NCBI GenBank assembly: GCA_965221585.1
Contig: OZ244898.1
Span: 1-64,000, forward strand
Source of the DNA: VXYK01 sp965221585
Lineage (GTDB): Bacteria; Actinomycetota; Acidimicrobiia; Acidimicrobiales; Aldehydirespiratoraceae
Direction: 5' to 3'
Length of the DNA: 64,000 bases
Below, one piece after another: positions 48,409-56,507 of the stretch. Every line of letters begins with the position of its first letter. Position 1 is the first letter of the stretch. Under the pieces are notes generated by a model. That model searched no databases and was not told the origin of the DNA. It was given only the letters and a program-made list of their open reading frames with translations. The position numbers and the translations under genes were made by a program.

Positions 48409-49784
48409 GCCCCCTTCGGCGACCGCATGAAGCGGTCGACTACGACCTGCTCACAACCCAGCTTCCTCCGCCCCCGGAATACCTTGAGACCGCCTACCTC
48501 GACGATCCCGAAACGATCGCCGACAAGCAACTGGCCCGGTTGCAGAGCCGCGCCCGAGCCGCCTACGAAGTCCCCTTCTTCCGGCGCCGCTGGGATGCCG
48601 CCGGGGTCGGCCCCGACGATCTCCGTTCGCTCGACGATCTCCGCCAAGTCCCGAGCTACACCGTCGACGACATCCGCGAGAGCATCGAAACCGACCCGCC
48701 CTACGGCGACTACCAGGGTGTGAGTGTCGAACAGGCTGCCCACGAACCGATGCGCGTCTACATGAGCGGGGGCACCACAGGAGCGTCCAGACCGACCCTC
48801 TACACCGCCTGGGACCGCGAAGCAGGAGCGATACTCAGCGCACGAGCGCTGTACATGCAGGGGATTCGCCCCGGAGACGTGGTGATCAACGCCTGGGCCT
48901 ACTCCACCCACAACGGCGCGCATGCCATGGACGAAGCGCTGTACCGCTGGCTCAACTGCGTCGTTCTGAGCACCGGAACCGGCAATGTCACCCCCACCCG
49001 CAAACAGATCGAGCTGGCGGTGCAGTTCGGAGCCAAAGCGATCCTGACCACCGGCGACTACCTGCTGCACCTTGCCGAAACCGCCCGTGAAATGGGGATC
49101 GACCCCAAAGCTGACCTGAAGTTGCGGGCGCTGCCCAACATCGGCGACAAGCAGCGTCTAAGCGAGACCTTCGGCGCGGCCGTCTACGACTCCTACGGAT
49201 TCCACGAAGTCCAGTGGGTGGCGATCGAATGCGGTGCGGGCGAAGGCCTGCACATCTTCGAGGACGCCTTCATCGTGGAGATCGTGGACCCGGAGACCGG
49301 CAAGCATCTGCCCGACGGCGAACAGGGTGCAGTCTGCATCACCGAGATCTACAAGACGGGCAGCCCACAGATCCGCTACAACATCATGGACCTCTCCGCG
49401 CTGTATCCCAGGAGCCGCTGCGAGTGCGGGAGTTGGCTGCGCAAGATGGCCCCCTTCGCGGGACGCGGCGACAACATGGTGAAACTCCGGGGTGTCAACA
49501 TCTGGCCCGAAGCACTGGGCGAGATCGCCTCCGGCGTCGAGGGAGTGGGCGACGACTATTTCGTGTTGGCCCACCGCGCGAACAACCGGGATGAGATGAC
49601 CGTGAAGATCGTGAGCGAACCGGGCACCGCTGAATTCGAGACCTTGTCGAAACGAGTAGCGGAACGACTGCAGGAGGCAACCGGCGTGCGGATCGGTGCC
49701 GAAGTGGTCGCGCCAGGATCGCTCGACGACTTCACCGGATTCGGCAAGGCCGCGAAGCTGATCCGCTTCCGTGACGACCGATGA
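48405..49784 (+). CDS. PaaK-like (phenylacetate-CoA ligase type) adenylating enzyme
   Basis: A 459-residue ANL enzyme of the PaaK branch from ATG 48405. P-loop-like YMSGGTTGASRPTLYT, SYGFHEVQWVAIEC, the adenylate motif YKTGSPQIRYNIMDLS, and a C-terminal domain with RGDNMVKLRGVNIWPEAL, the hallmark 'GVNIxP' of PaaK relatives. A Cys cluster (RSRCECGSWL) matches the zinc knuckle region of some members. It probably activates an aryl or alicyclic acid from the neighbouring amidohydrolases. It overlaps the next gene by 4 bp. Confidence 0.9.
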   Translation: MSPLRRPHEAVDYDLLTTQLPPPPEYLETAYLDDPETIADKQLARLQSRARAAYEVPFFRRRWDAAGVGPDDLRSLDDLRQVPSYTVDDIRESIETDPPYGDYQGVSVEQAAHEPMRVYMSGGTTGASRPTLYTAWDREAGAILSARALYMQGIRPGDVVINAWAYSTHNGAHAMDEALYRWLNCVVLSTGTGNVTPTRKQIELAVQFGAKAILTTGDYLLHLAETAREMGIDPKADLKLRALPNIGDKQRLSETFGAAVYDSYGFHEVQWVAIECGAGEGLHIFEDAFIVEIVDPETGKHLPDGEQGAVCITEIYKTGSPQIRYNIMDLSALYPRSRCECGSWLRKMAPFAGRGDNMVKLRGVNIWPEALGEIASGVEGVGDDYFVLAHRANNRDEMTVKIVSEPGTAEFETLSKRVAERLQEATGVRIGAEVVAPGSLDDFTGFGKAAKLIRFRDDR

Positions 49785-50695
49785 TCGACTACTGGTGCAA
49801 CGCCTTCACTCCCGACCGGGAGCCGCTCTGGACAGAAGTGATCGCCAGTGGCGGACTGGGCATCCGAATTCGCGGCGGTGACTCAGAGGACGGGTTCTGC
49901 GAACCAGCCGAGATGGTGAAGCGTCTCGACCGGGTGGGGGTCGATACGGTCGTGCTCCCCGTCTGCGAAGCCCTCGGCGGAGACAAAGACGCTCCGGCGC
50001 TCACAGAGTTCGCCCACTACGCGCTGCGCGAATCCGAGATGAAAAGTCTGTTCGCGACATATCCAGGTCGGTTCGTCGGGGTGTTCAGCGTCAACCCCGA
50101 TGCGGGCCCTGCGGACCTCGCCGCGGCCGCCGAAGCCGTTACAGCACAATGGTGCGTGGGCCTGCACACCCACACCCACAGCTGGGACCGCCCCTTCGAC
50201 CACCCCGACTATTGGCCCTACTACGAACTGTGCGCCCAGAACGGCATTCCCTTCACCATGCAGGCCGGAGCCTCAGGAGGCACGATGCGCGCCGGAGCCT
50301 CGGGAGGCTACGTGGCTCACGAGTCCGGGCATCCGAGTGCCGTCGCCGCACCAGCCACAGAGTTCCCCGGAGTCTCCTTCGTGCTGTCGCACACGGGAGC
50401 CCCCTGGGTTGCTGAAACCATCAATGCGGCCTCGGAGTTCCCCAACGTGTTCATCGGCACCGCCACCCATCCACCCCGGCGCTGGCCCGACGAACTGGTC
50501 GCCTTCATCAAGGGTGACGGCAGAGACCGCTGTGTGTTCGGGACCGGGTTCCCGCTCACCGGCCATGTCCGGTCGATGCGCCAACTGGAGGACTTGGACC
50601 TCTACGCTGAAACCGTCGAAGCTCTTCTCGACGGCACCGCACGCCGTATCTTTGGTCGTATTCCCCAGCCCGGCAGCGCATCGCAAGGGAGTTGA
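49781..50695 (+). CDS. Amidohydrolase_2-family metal enzyme 2
   Basis: A 304-residue shorter relative of the first amidohydrolase. It begins MIDYWCNAFTPDRE, where the usual D-x-H metal motif is altered to D-Y-W-C-N, so one metal ligand may be missing. HTHTHSWDRPFDHPDYWPYYELC, HTGAPWVAETINAA and FGTGFPLTGHVRSM are present, the last with Gly-Thr-Gly in place of the usual SDxP, another loss of the catalytic Asp. It may therefore be non-catalytic or use different chemistry. A 9-residue internal duplication (AGASGG twice) lies near residues 164-181. Confidence 0.78.
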   Translation: MIDYWCNAFTPDREPLWTEVIASGGLGIRIRGGDSEDGFCEPAEMVKRLDRVGVDTVVLPVCEALGGDKDAPALTEFAHYALRESEMKSLFATYPGRFVGVFSVNPDAGPADLAAAAEAVTAQWCVGLHTHTHSWDRPFDHPDYWPYYELCAQNGIPFTMQAGASGGTMRAGASGGYVAHESGHPSAVAAPATEFPGVSFVLSHTGAPWVAETINAASEFPNVFIGTATHPPRRWPDELVAFIKGDGRDRCVFGTGFPLTGHVRSMRQLEDLDLYAETVEALLDGTARRIFGRIPQPGSASQGS

Positions 50696-50697
50696 GA

Positions 50698-51192
50698 ATG
50701 GTCGGCACCACCTACAACGTTCCACCCGTCCCACCCGACGAGAGCAGCACCGACTGGTTCGACTTCGCCCCGCTCCGGGTCGGCATCGAATACCGCAGAG
50801 TCGATCCGGCCGCTCTCGCCGAGGTCTACGGAGACAACGCCGAGCACATGGCCGAGATCGACGAGCACTCGCCCGAGGGGGGATTCAGCGACGAGGGGAT
50901 CTCGGTCCACATCGTTGCCGACGGGCACGAATACCTGAGGTTCGACGCTTTCGTCGACGACCCTCACTACCACTACATCGACAAGGAGGCAGGCACCAAC
51001 ACCATTGTCGAGTTCGACAAGGCAGCACACGGGCCCGTCAAGGTCTGGGTGCTCAACCAGTTGCGAGACCGCCTGCCCGAGATGCTGAACCATGCCGGTG
51101 CGTCGCAGGTGGCCGCTTCCCTCAGTTCCGAGACCGGCGCTGAGATCGCCGAGCAGGTCGAACACCATCTTCAAGCGATCGGGGAGTTGTGA
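50698..51192 (+). CDS. Uncharacterised small protein of the P450/amidohydrolase cluster
   Basis: A 164-residue soluble protein starting at ATG 50698 (MVGTTYNVPPVPPDESSTDWF). It has a beta-rich middle, including DEGISVHIVADGHEYLRFDA, with the His-rich DDPHYHYIDK, and a C-terminal helix (SETGAEIAEQVEHHLQAIGEL). No family recognised. The His/Asp-rich segment might bind metal. Tightly packed between an amidohydrolase and the TauD gene, overlapping the latter by 4 bp, so it likely works in the same pathway. Confidence 0.75.
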   Translation: MVGTTYNVPPVPPDESSTDWFDFAPLRVGIEYRRVDPAALAEVYGDNAEHMAEIDEHSPEGGFSDEGISVHIVADGHEYLRFDAFVDDPHYHYIDKEAGTNTIVEFDKAAHGPVKVWVLNQLRDRLPEMLNHAGASQVAASLSSETGAEIAEQVEHHLQAIGEL

Positions 51193-52037
51193 CGTTGAGG
51201 GTCGTACCCGCGACCCCGACCCTGGGGGCCAGCGTCAGCGGTATCGATCTGGGCCGTGCCACCGACGAAGTCATCGCCACGGTCGTCGAATTGATACTGG
51301 AGCACAAAGTTCTGTTCTTTACGGATCAACACCTCAGCCCGCAGGCACAACTGCAGTTCGCGCGGGGGCTCGGCGAGATCGATGTTGCACCGTTCGGCCC
51401 GAAACACCCGGACCACCCCGAAATGACCGTGCTCGACCAGGTCTCACCGAAGAACCAGGGTGCAGATGCGTGGCACACCGACAACACCTACCTGCCGTGC
51501 CCGCCGTCGTTCACGATCCTCCAGTCCGTGACTCTGCCCGAGCTTGGCGGCGACACCTGCTTCGCTGACATGTATGCGGCCCACGACGCGCTCTCGTCGC
51601 AGATGCAGACGTTCCTGAGCGGGTTGACCGCCACCCACGACCTGACGAAGACGTTGAAGCGGGCCATCGCCGACGGCAACGCGGATGTAGACCTCGACAT
51701 GATGCAGCAGCAGTGGCCGCCGGTGCACCACCCCGTCGTGAGAGTCCACCCGGACACCGGCCGCAGGGCGCTGTTCGTCAACGGCAACTTCACCACCAGG
51801 CTCGACGGACTCACCAGCAGCGAGAGCAAAGTGTTCCTGTCGATGCTGCTCGAGCATGTGGGATCACCCGAGTTCCAGTGCCGCCACCGTTGGAGCCCCG
51901 GCACGCTGACCATGTGGGACAACCGCTGCGTACAGCACTACGCGGTTCCCGACTACAGCTCCCGGCGAGTGATGCACCGCCTGACGATCGCCGGCGACAG
52001 ACCCACGGGAGCCGCTAGTCGGCTCGGTGGCTCCTGA
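51189..52037 (+). CDS. TauD/TfdA-family 2-oxoglutarate-dependent dioxygenase
   Basis: A 282-residue Fe(II)/2-oxoglutarate oxygenase starting at GTG 51189. The facial triad is visible: HxD in AWHTDNTYLP and the distal His in NRCVQHYAVPDYS; the 2-oxoglutarate Arg is in SSRRVMHRLTIAG. PATPTLGASVSGIDLGR and ILEHKVLFFTDQHL are typical starts. Known relatives hydroxylate taurine, 2,4-D or sulfonates, but many act on other acids. Last gene of the plus operon; its 3' 23 bp overlap pgi, which is convergent. Confidence 0.9.
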   Translation: MTLRVVPATPTLGASVSGIDLGRATDEVIATVVELILEHKVLFFTDQHLSPQAQLQFARGLGEIDVAPFGPKHPDHPEMTVLDQVSPKNQGADAWHTDNTYLPCPPSFTILQSVTLPELGGDTCFADMYAAHDALSSQMQTFLSGLTATHDLTKTLKRAIADGNADVDLDMMQQQWPPVHHPVVRVHPDTGRRALFVNGNFTTRLDGLTSSESKVFLSMLLEHVGSPEFQCRHRWSPGTLTMWDNRCVQHYAVPDYSSRRVMHRLTIAGDRPTGAASRLGGS

Positions 52038-53649
52038 ACTCGCGGTAGCGGGTGATGAGGGCGTTGGTGGACTGATCGTGGCTCAGCGCCGGCTGGGTCG
52101 GCGCGCTCAGCTCACTGGCGATCGTCGCTGCCAGAGACTTTCCCAGTTCGACACCCCACTGGTCGAACGAGTTGATCCCCCACACCACGCCCTGGGTCAG
52201 CGTCTGGTGTTCGTAGAAGGCAATGAGCTGACCCAGCACCGACGGGGTCAGACGCGGCGCCATGATCGTGGTGGACGGCCGGTTCCCCGGAAACGTGCGG
52301 TGAGGCACCAGGCTGGGGTCGGTCCCGCCAGCCGCGACCTCTGCCTCGGTTCTGCCGAACGCCAGGGCCTCCGCTTGAGCCAGACAGTTGGCCACGAGCA
52401 GTTCGTGGTGCTCAGCGGGTGCGTCGGCGGAATCGGGTTCGGCGAAGACGATGAAGTCACACGGCACGATCGTGGTGCCCTGATGAAGCAGCTGGTGAAA
52501 CGAATGCTGGCCGTTGGTGCCGGGCTCGCCCCACAGGATCGGCCCGGTCTCGTAGCTGACTGGCTCACCGTCGAGCCGCACCCGCTTGCCGTTGCTCTCC
52601 ATGTCGAGCTGCTGCAGATAGGCGGTGAAGCGCCCCAGAGCCTGCGAATAGGGCAATACCGCACGGGTCGGCAACCCGCAGAACGTGCGATACCAGAGCG
52701 CGATGAACCCCGCCAGTGCCGGCGCATTGCTGTGCAGCGGTTCACTTGCGAAGTGCTCGTCCACGACGCGCATCCCGTTCAACATCTCATCGAAGCTCTC
52801 GGCTCCGATCGCGAGCATCAACGACAGCCCGATAGCGGAATCCAGCGAGTAGCGTCCCCCGACCCAGTCCCACATCTCAAACATGTTCGCCGCGTCGATA
52901 CCGAAGGCACTCACCGCAGCCGAGTCAGCCGACACCGCCACAAAGTGCCGGGCAACGGCATCGGGGCCCAGAGCGTCGGTCAACCAGCGCCGCGCCGTTG
53001 TGGCATTGGTCAACGTCTCAGAGGTCGTGAACGTCTTGGAGGCGACAACGAACAGAGTCGTGGCGGGATCAAGATCCGAGAGTTTGCTCAGCAGATCGTG
53101 GCTGTCGACGTTGGACACGAAACGGCAGCGCAGACGCTCATGCCGGTAAGCGGCCAGAGCCTCATAGGCCATCGACGGCCCCAGGTCCGACCCGCCGATA
53201 CCGATGTTGACAACAGTCTCGATGGGCGCACCCGTGCAACCGAGCCAGTCGCCGTCACGGACCCGCCCGCAGAAGGTGTCCATTCGCGCCCGCAGGTCTT
53301 GAACATCGGAGACGACATCATGACCGTCGACCTCGATCACCGTGCCCTGAGCTGCGCGCAGGGCTGTGTGCAGCACCGCGCGGTCCTCGGTGGTGTTGAT
53401 GCGGTCACCGCGCATCATCGCCGCCACCCGGCGCTCCAGTCCGGCCCGGTGCGCCAACTCCACCAGCGCCCTGACTGTCTCGTCGGTCACCCGCTGCTTG
53501 GACAGGTCGACCACAAGATCGCCGACGGCGAACGTCAAGCGGGCAACACGACCGGGGTCCTCGGCGAACAGGCGTCGCAGATCGAGGCCAGCGAACGACT
53601 CGGCCAACGCCGAAACCCTGTCCCATTCGCTCGTGGTTGAGATGTCCAC
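52015..53649 (-). CDS. pgi: Glucose-6-phosphate isomerase
   Basis: A 544-residue enzyme. GTG 53649 is chosen (preceded by GAGGGAG); the frame is open to 53676. Family motifs: VNIGIGGSDLGPSMAYEAL, FVVASKTFTTSETLTNA, GGRYSLDSAIGLSLM (SVGG-like loop), DMESNGKRV, GPILWGEPGTNGQHSFHQLLHQG and GVVWGINSFDQWGVELGK with the catalytic Lys. Length is normal for the long bacterial group. Housekeeping gene unrelated to the flanking clusters. Confidence 0.96.
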   Translation of the reverse strand: MDISTTSEWDRVSALAESFAGLDLRRLFAEDPGRVARLTFAVGDLVVDLSKQRVTDETVRALVELAHRAGLERRVAAMMRGDRINTTEDRAVLHTALRAAQGTVIEVDGHDVVSDVQDLRARMDTFCGRVRDGDWLGCTGAPIETVVNIGIGGSDLGPSMAYEALAAYRHERLRCRFVSNVDSHDLLSKLSDLDPATTLFVVASKTFTTSETLTNATTARRWLTDALGPDAVARHFVAVSADSAAVSAFGIDAANMFEMWDWVGGRYSLDSAIGLSLMLAIGAESFDEMLNGMRVVDEHFASEPLHSNAPALAGFIALWYRTFCGLPTRAVLPYSQALGRFTAYLQQLDMESNGKRVRLDGEPVSYETGPILWGEPGTNGQHSFHQLLHQGTTIVPCDFIVFAEPDSADAPAEHHELLVANCLAQAEALAFGRTEAEVAAGGTDPSLVPHRTFPGNRPSTTIMAPRLTPSVLGQLIAFYEHQTLTQGVVWGINSFDQWGVELGKSLAATIASELSAPTQPALSHDQSTNALITRYREFRSHRAD

Positions 53650-53723
53650 GGGACTCCCTCGCGTAGATCGGCTCAAGAGATTGTCGCGGGGATCGCGGCC
53701 GTGCCGCTGACAATTCCCGAGAA

Positions 53724-54578
53724 TCAGCCGGCGGCGACCTCGTCGTGCGCCGCCGCAACCACAGCCCGAGCCTCGTCGAGTTGGGCGCTGAGGGCGGCCA
53801 CCGACACGCCGAGAGCGAGGTTGGACACCCCCGCCTCGTCGTTGATGTGCACGAACTCCTCAAGCACTTCAAGCTCGTATGCAGCGGTGGCGTCATCGAG
53901 CTCGCCGTGGGCCACCCGCTCGTAGTACACGACCGCAGCCAGCTCCTCGACGGACAGGGACTCGGTGAAGTTGCCCATCACCGCACCGAAGCTGCCGACT
54001 GTTCGGGGGCTGTCGGTGCCGGTGCGAGCCGGATCGCCGTAGACGGTGCCCTCGACCAACTCGGTCTGTTCAGACCCGTTCGCTACCCAGGCGATATGAC
54101 CCGCCAGACCGTCGTAACCCGCGGCCTCGCTGGGGAACGTGAGCAGTACCTCGCCGCCGCTGAGCTGTCGTCCGGTCCCGCCTGACCCGGTCCCTCCGTG
54201 GCACGAGGCGCAGACCTCTGCGTACACCTCACCACCCTCGAACAGCAGACCCTCGGGGTCCGCAGGAGGGCGCTCGAGGTAACCGACGTAGTAGATCGCC
54301 CAGATCGGCAGGAACAGTAGTACAGGCATGACCCAGTACGGGATCGTCTTGCGTCGGAGCGCCGCGGTCACATAGGGAGCGGACGGTACTTCAACCTTGA
54401 CCGGCGGCTCTGCCGGAACCGCAGCAGCCGGGGCGGGCGCGGGCACCGCAGGCGACGCAGATGCCCCGGAATCCGCGGGTGCGGCCGACTCGCCACCGTC
54501 GCCGGGCGCAGCCTCACCACTGAGGCGAGCGCGGGCCTCAGCGGAGCGCTGTAGAAGATGCTCGGGTACTTCGACCAA
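53724..54578 (-). CDS. Membrane-anchored cytochrome c with PEHLLxRS tail
   Basis: A 284-residue protein. N-terminus MVEVPEHLLQRSAEARARL, an Ala/Pro-rich linker, one membrane helix (PYWVMPVLLFLPIWAIYYV, residues ~84-102), and a cytochrome c domain with heme motif VCASCHGG near 127 and a Met-containing segment AVMGNFTESLSVEELAAVVYYE that supplies the sixth ligand. A C-terminal helical tail follows. It probably passes electrons between the bc complex encoded divergently and a terminal oxidase. The N-terminal tag is nearly identical to that of the cytochrome b C-terminal subunit across the gap. Confidence 0.88.
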   Translation of the reverse strand: MVEVPEHLLQRSAEARARLSGEAAPGDGGESAAPADSGASASPAVPAPAPAAAVPAEPPVKVEVPSAPYVTAALRRKTIPYWVMPVLLFLPIWAIYYVGYLERPPADPEGLLFEGGEVYAEVCASCHGGTGSGGTGRQLSGGEVLLTFPSEAAGYDGLAGHIAWVANGSEQTELVEGTVYGDPARTGTDSPRTVGSFGAVMGNFTESLSVEELAAVVYYERVAHGELDDATAAYELEVLEEFVHINDEAGVSNLALGVSVAALSAQLDEARAVVAAAHDEVAAG

Positions 54579-54746
54579 CGTCGTCTCCGGTGCGGGTCAG
54601 ATGGTGCTGAGTCAGTTGCTCGGCGCGACAAACTCTAGGTGAACTTCGGGGAAGGATAGAGCGATTGCCGCCCGATTCGACAAACCCGAACGGAATCCGA
54701 AGAACAGTGTCGCCCAACTGAGCGGTTTTGCTGCTCGGGACTACAC

Positions 54747-54764
54747 TTGTGCGAAGATTCACGA
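54747..54764. promoter_or_regulatory. Rex-box-like site upstream of the bc complex operon
   Basis: TTGTGCGAAGATTCACGA matches the Rex consensus TTGTGAAnnnnTTCACAA at 11 of 14 fixed positions, with both TTGTG and TTCAC cores intact and correct spacing. It lies 34 bp before the start at 54799, where a repressor would block transcription. The rest of the 220-bp divergent gap (54579-54798) holds no gene. Confidence 0.5.
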
Positions 54765-54798
54765 AGTAGTCGGATCCAAGACTCCAACGGAGCCGAAC

Positions 54799-55251
54799 AT
54801 GGTTGCCTTCTCGCTGTCTATCATCGTCACCCTCGCAGGGACCGCCGGCATCCTCGCGTACGCGAAGCGGCGCCCGATAGGCACCCCGCACACCTGGGGT
54901 GAAGCGATGTTCGGCTCGATGTTCGTGTTCTTCCTGTTGTTCATGGCCTACGGGGTGGTGCCGCATCAATGGCTCACCTGGGCTGAGAACGAACTGGCCT
55001 GGCGCAGCGACAAACTCTTCATCGGCTGGGGCGGATTCCTCAAGCCTCAGCCCGCCGGTGGCTGGAACCCGTTGACGATCAACTACCTGCACCTCGAGCA
55101 CATCATCGCGGTGCTGATCTACGGCGTAGTGCTGGTAGGCAACGTCGTGCTCTGGAAGGTCTGGCAGACAAGGGGCCAAAAGGCCGCCGAGACTGCCCCG
55201 GCGAGGTCCGCATTCGGCCGCCCGCTCGTCAAGGAGGGTTCGTCGCTGTGA
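54799..55251 (+). CDS. Uncharacterised membrane protein of the bc complex operon
   Basis: A 150-residue protein with at least three hydrophobic helices: FSLSIIVTLAGTAGILAYA, AMFGSMFVFFLLFMAYGVV and IIAVLIYGVVLVGNVVLW. His residues lie near helix ends (VPHQWLTW, YLHLEHII), so a heme- or quinone-related role is possible. It is the first gene of the operon and overlaps the ferredoxin start as GTGA. No named family recognised. Confidence 0.8.
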   Translation: MVAFSLSIIVTLAGTAGILAYAKRRPIGTPHTWGEAMFGSMFVFFLLFMAYGVVPHQWLTWAENELAWRSDKLFIGWGGFLKPQPAGGWNPLTINYLHLEHIIAVLIYGVVLVGNVVLWKVWQTRGQKAAETAPARSAFGRPLVKEGSSL

Positions 55252-55664
55252 CAACGACCGACGCCAACCCCCCGATGCCGGAGTTCCGCGACGACTACGT
55301 CCTGCAGGAGGTCGATGCCGCGTGGCTCAGCGCTGCCGTCAAGCCAAAGCAGTTCATCCACATCGACCAGTCCGAGTGCATCATGTGCGAAGGCTGCGTC
55401 GACATCTGCCCCTGGAAGTGCATCCACATGGTGCGGCCCGACGCGATCGACGAAGCCGTCGGCACCGAGCAGCCCGGGCTCGACCCTAGCGACCACGTGA
55501 TCTTCACGATCGACGACGACGTCTGTACCCGCTGCGCTCTCTGCGTCGACCGTTGCCCCACCGGTGTCATCATCATGGGCAAGATCGGCGATCCCGGCGT
55601 TGAGGGCGATCCCCACCAGCGAACCAACAGCCACGGCTACGGATACGGAATGCGACTCGGCTAG
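55248..55664 (+). CDS. Dicluster 4Fe-4S ferredoxin
   Basis: A 138-residue protein from GTG 55248 with two 4Fe-4S motifs: CIMCEGCVDICPWKC (C-x2-C-x2-C-x3-C-P pattern) and CTRCALCVDRCPTGV, separated by about 35 residues that include an acidic insertion. Soluble, no signal peptide. Ferredoxins are not usual in bc operons, so it may link the complex to an additional electron donor or acceptor. 29 bp before cytochrome b. Confidence 0.9.
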   Translation: MTTTDANPPMPEFRDDYVLQEVDAAWLSAAVKPKQFIHIDQSECIMCEGCVDICPWKCIHMVRPDAIDEAVGTEQPGLDPSDHVIFTIDDDVCTRCALCVDRCPTGVIIMGKIGDPGVEGDPHQRTNSHGYGYGMRLG

Positions 55665-55693
55665 AACCGGGCGACGCAGGAGAGAATCAACAC

Positions 55694-56488
55694 ATGGCAA
55701 TCGACACCGACGACATCAAGCCACCGCTCAAAGAGCGGCTTTCAGCGCAGATGTCGAAGCTCGGCAACGACATGAAGGGCAGCCAAGCCTGGAACTCGAT
55801 CTTCAGGCCCGGGTCGATATTCCGCAAGGGGTACACCGACAGCCCGCGTAACCGCAGCTACGTGATCATGAACAGCGTGATGTACCACCTCCATCCGGTG
55901 AAGGTGAAACGCCACGCCGTCAAGGTCTCCTACACGCTGTGCCTCGGCGGGCTCACCTTCTTCCTGTTCATCCTGCTGACCATCACCGGCATCTTCCTGA
56001 TGTTCTTCTACCGCCCGACCGCGGCCGCCGCATGGGACGACATCTACACTCTCCAGACCTCGGTCACTTTCGGGCTGCTGGTCCGCAACATGCACCGATG
56101 GGCGGCCCACCTGATGGTGTTGACCGTGTTCCTGCACATGGCGAGGGTCTTCTACCACGGGGCGTACAAGCCGCCGCGCGAGTTCAACTGGGTGATCGGC
56201 GTGATCCTGCTAACCCTCACGCTGCTGCTGTCGTTCACCGGCTATCTGCTGCCCTGGGACCAGCTGGCGTTGTGGGCCGTGACGGTGGGCACCAACATGA
56301 TGGGGTACACGCCGGTGTTCGGTGACCAGGTCCGTTTCGTGCTGCTCGGCGGTGTCGAGATCGGAACGGACACGTTGTTGCGATGGTATGTGCTGCACGT
56401 CCTCATGCTCCCGTTCGTAGCCGTCATCTTCATGGCGATCCATTTTTGGCGGGTGCGTAAAGACGGCGGCATCTCGGGTCCGCTGTAG
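55694..56488 (+). CDS. qcrB: Cytochrome b N-terminal (b6-like) subunit of menaquinol:cytochrome c reductase
   Basis: A 264-residue four-helix subunit binding both b hemes. Heme ligands: H-x13-H in NMHRWAAHLMVLTVFLHMAR and H-x14-H in VLHVLMLPFVAVIFMAIHFW; the second spacing is the b6-type one. Cys83 in YTLCLGGLTFF aligns with the b6f/Bacillus Cys that attaches heme ci. Other hallmarks: MFFYRPTAAAAWDDI, KPPREFNWVIG, TGYLLPWDQLALWAV, and the C-terminus IRKxGISGPL as VRKDGGISGPL. It ends where b6 ends; helices E-G are encoded by the next gene, 19 bp on. Confidence 0.94.
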   Translation: MAIDTDDIKPPLKERLSAQMSKLGNDMKGSQAWNSIFRPGSIFRKGYTDSPRNRSYVIMNSVMYHLHPVKVKRHAVKVSYTLCLGGLTFFLFILLTITGIFLMFFYRPTAAAAWDDIYTLQTSVTFGLLVRNMHRWAAHLMVLTVFLHMARVFYHGAYKPPREFNWVIGVILLTLTLLLSFTGYLLPWDQLALWAVTVGTNMMGYTPVFGDQVRFVLLGGVEIGTDTLLRWYVLHVLMLPFVAVIFMAIHFWRVRKDGGISGPL

Positions 56489-56507
56489 GTCGTAAGGAGA
56501 TCAAGGA

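Noticed and set aside
52027..53640. Long plus-strand open frame (about 537 codons) antisense to pgi
   Set aside because: It is an exact antisense shadow of the clearly conserved glucose-6-phosphate isomerase, with Arg/Gly/His-rich low-complexity sequence typical of GC-rich shadow frames.
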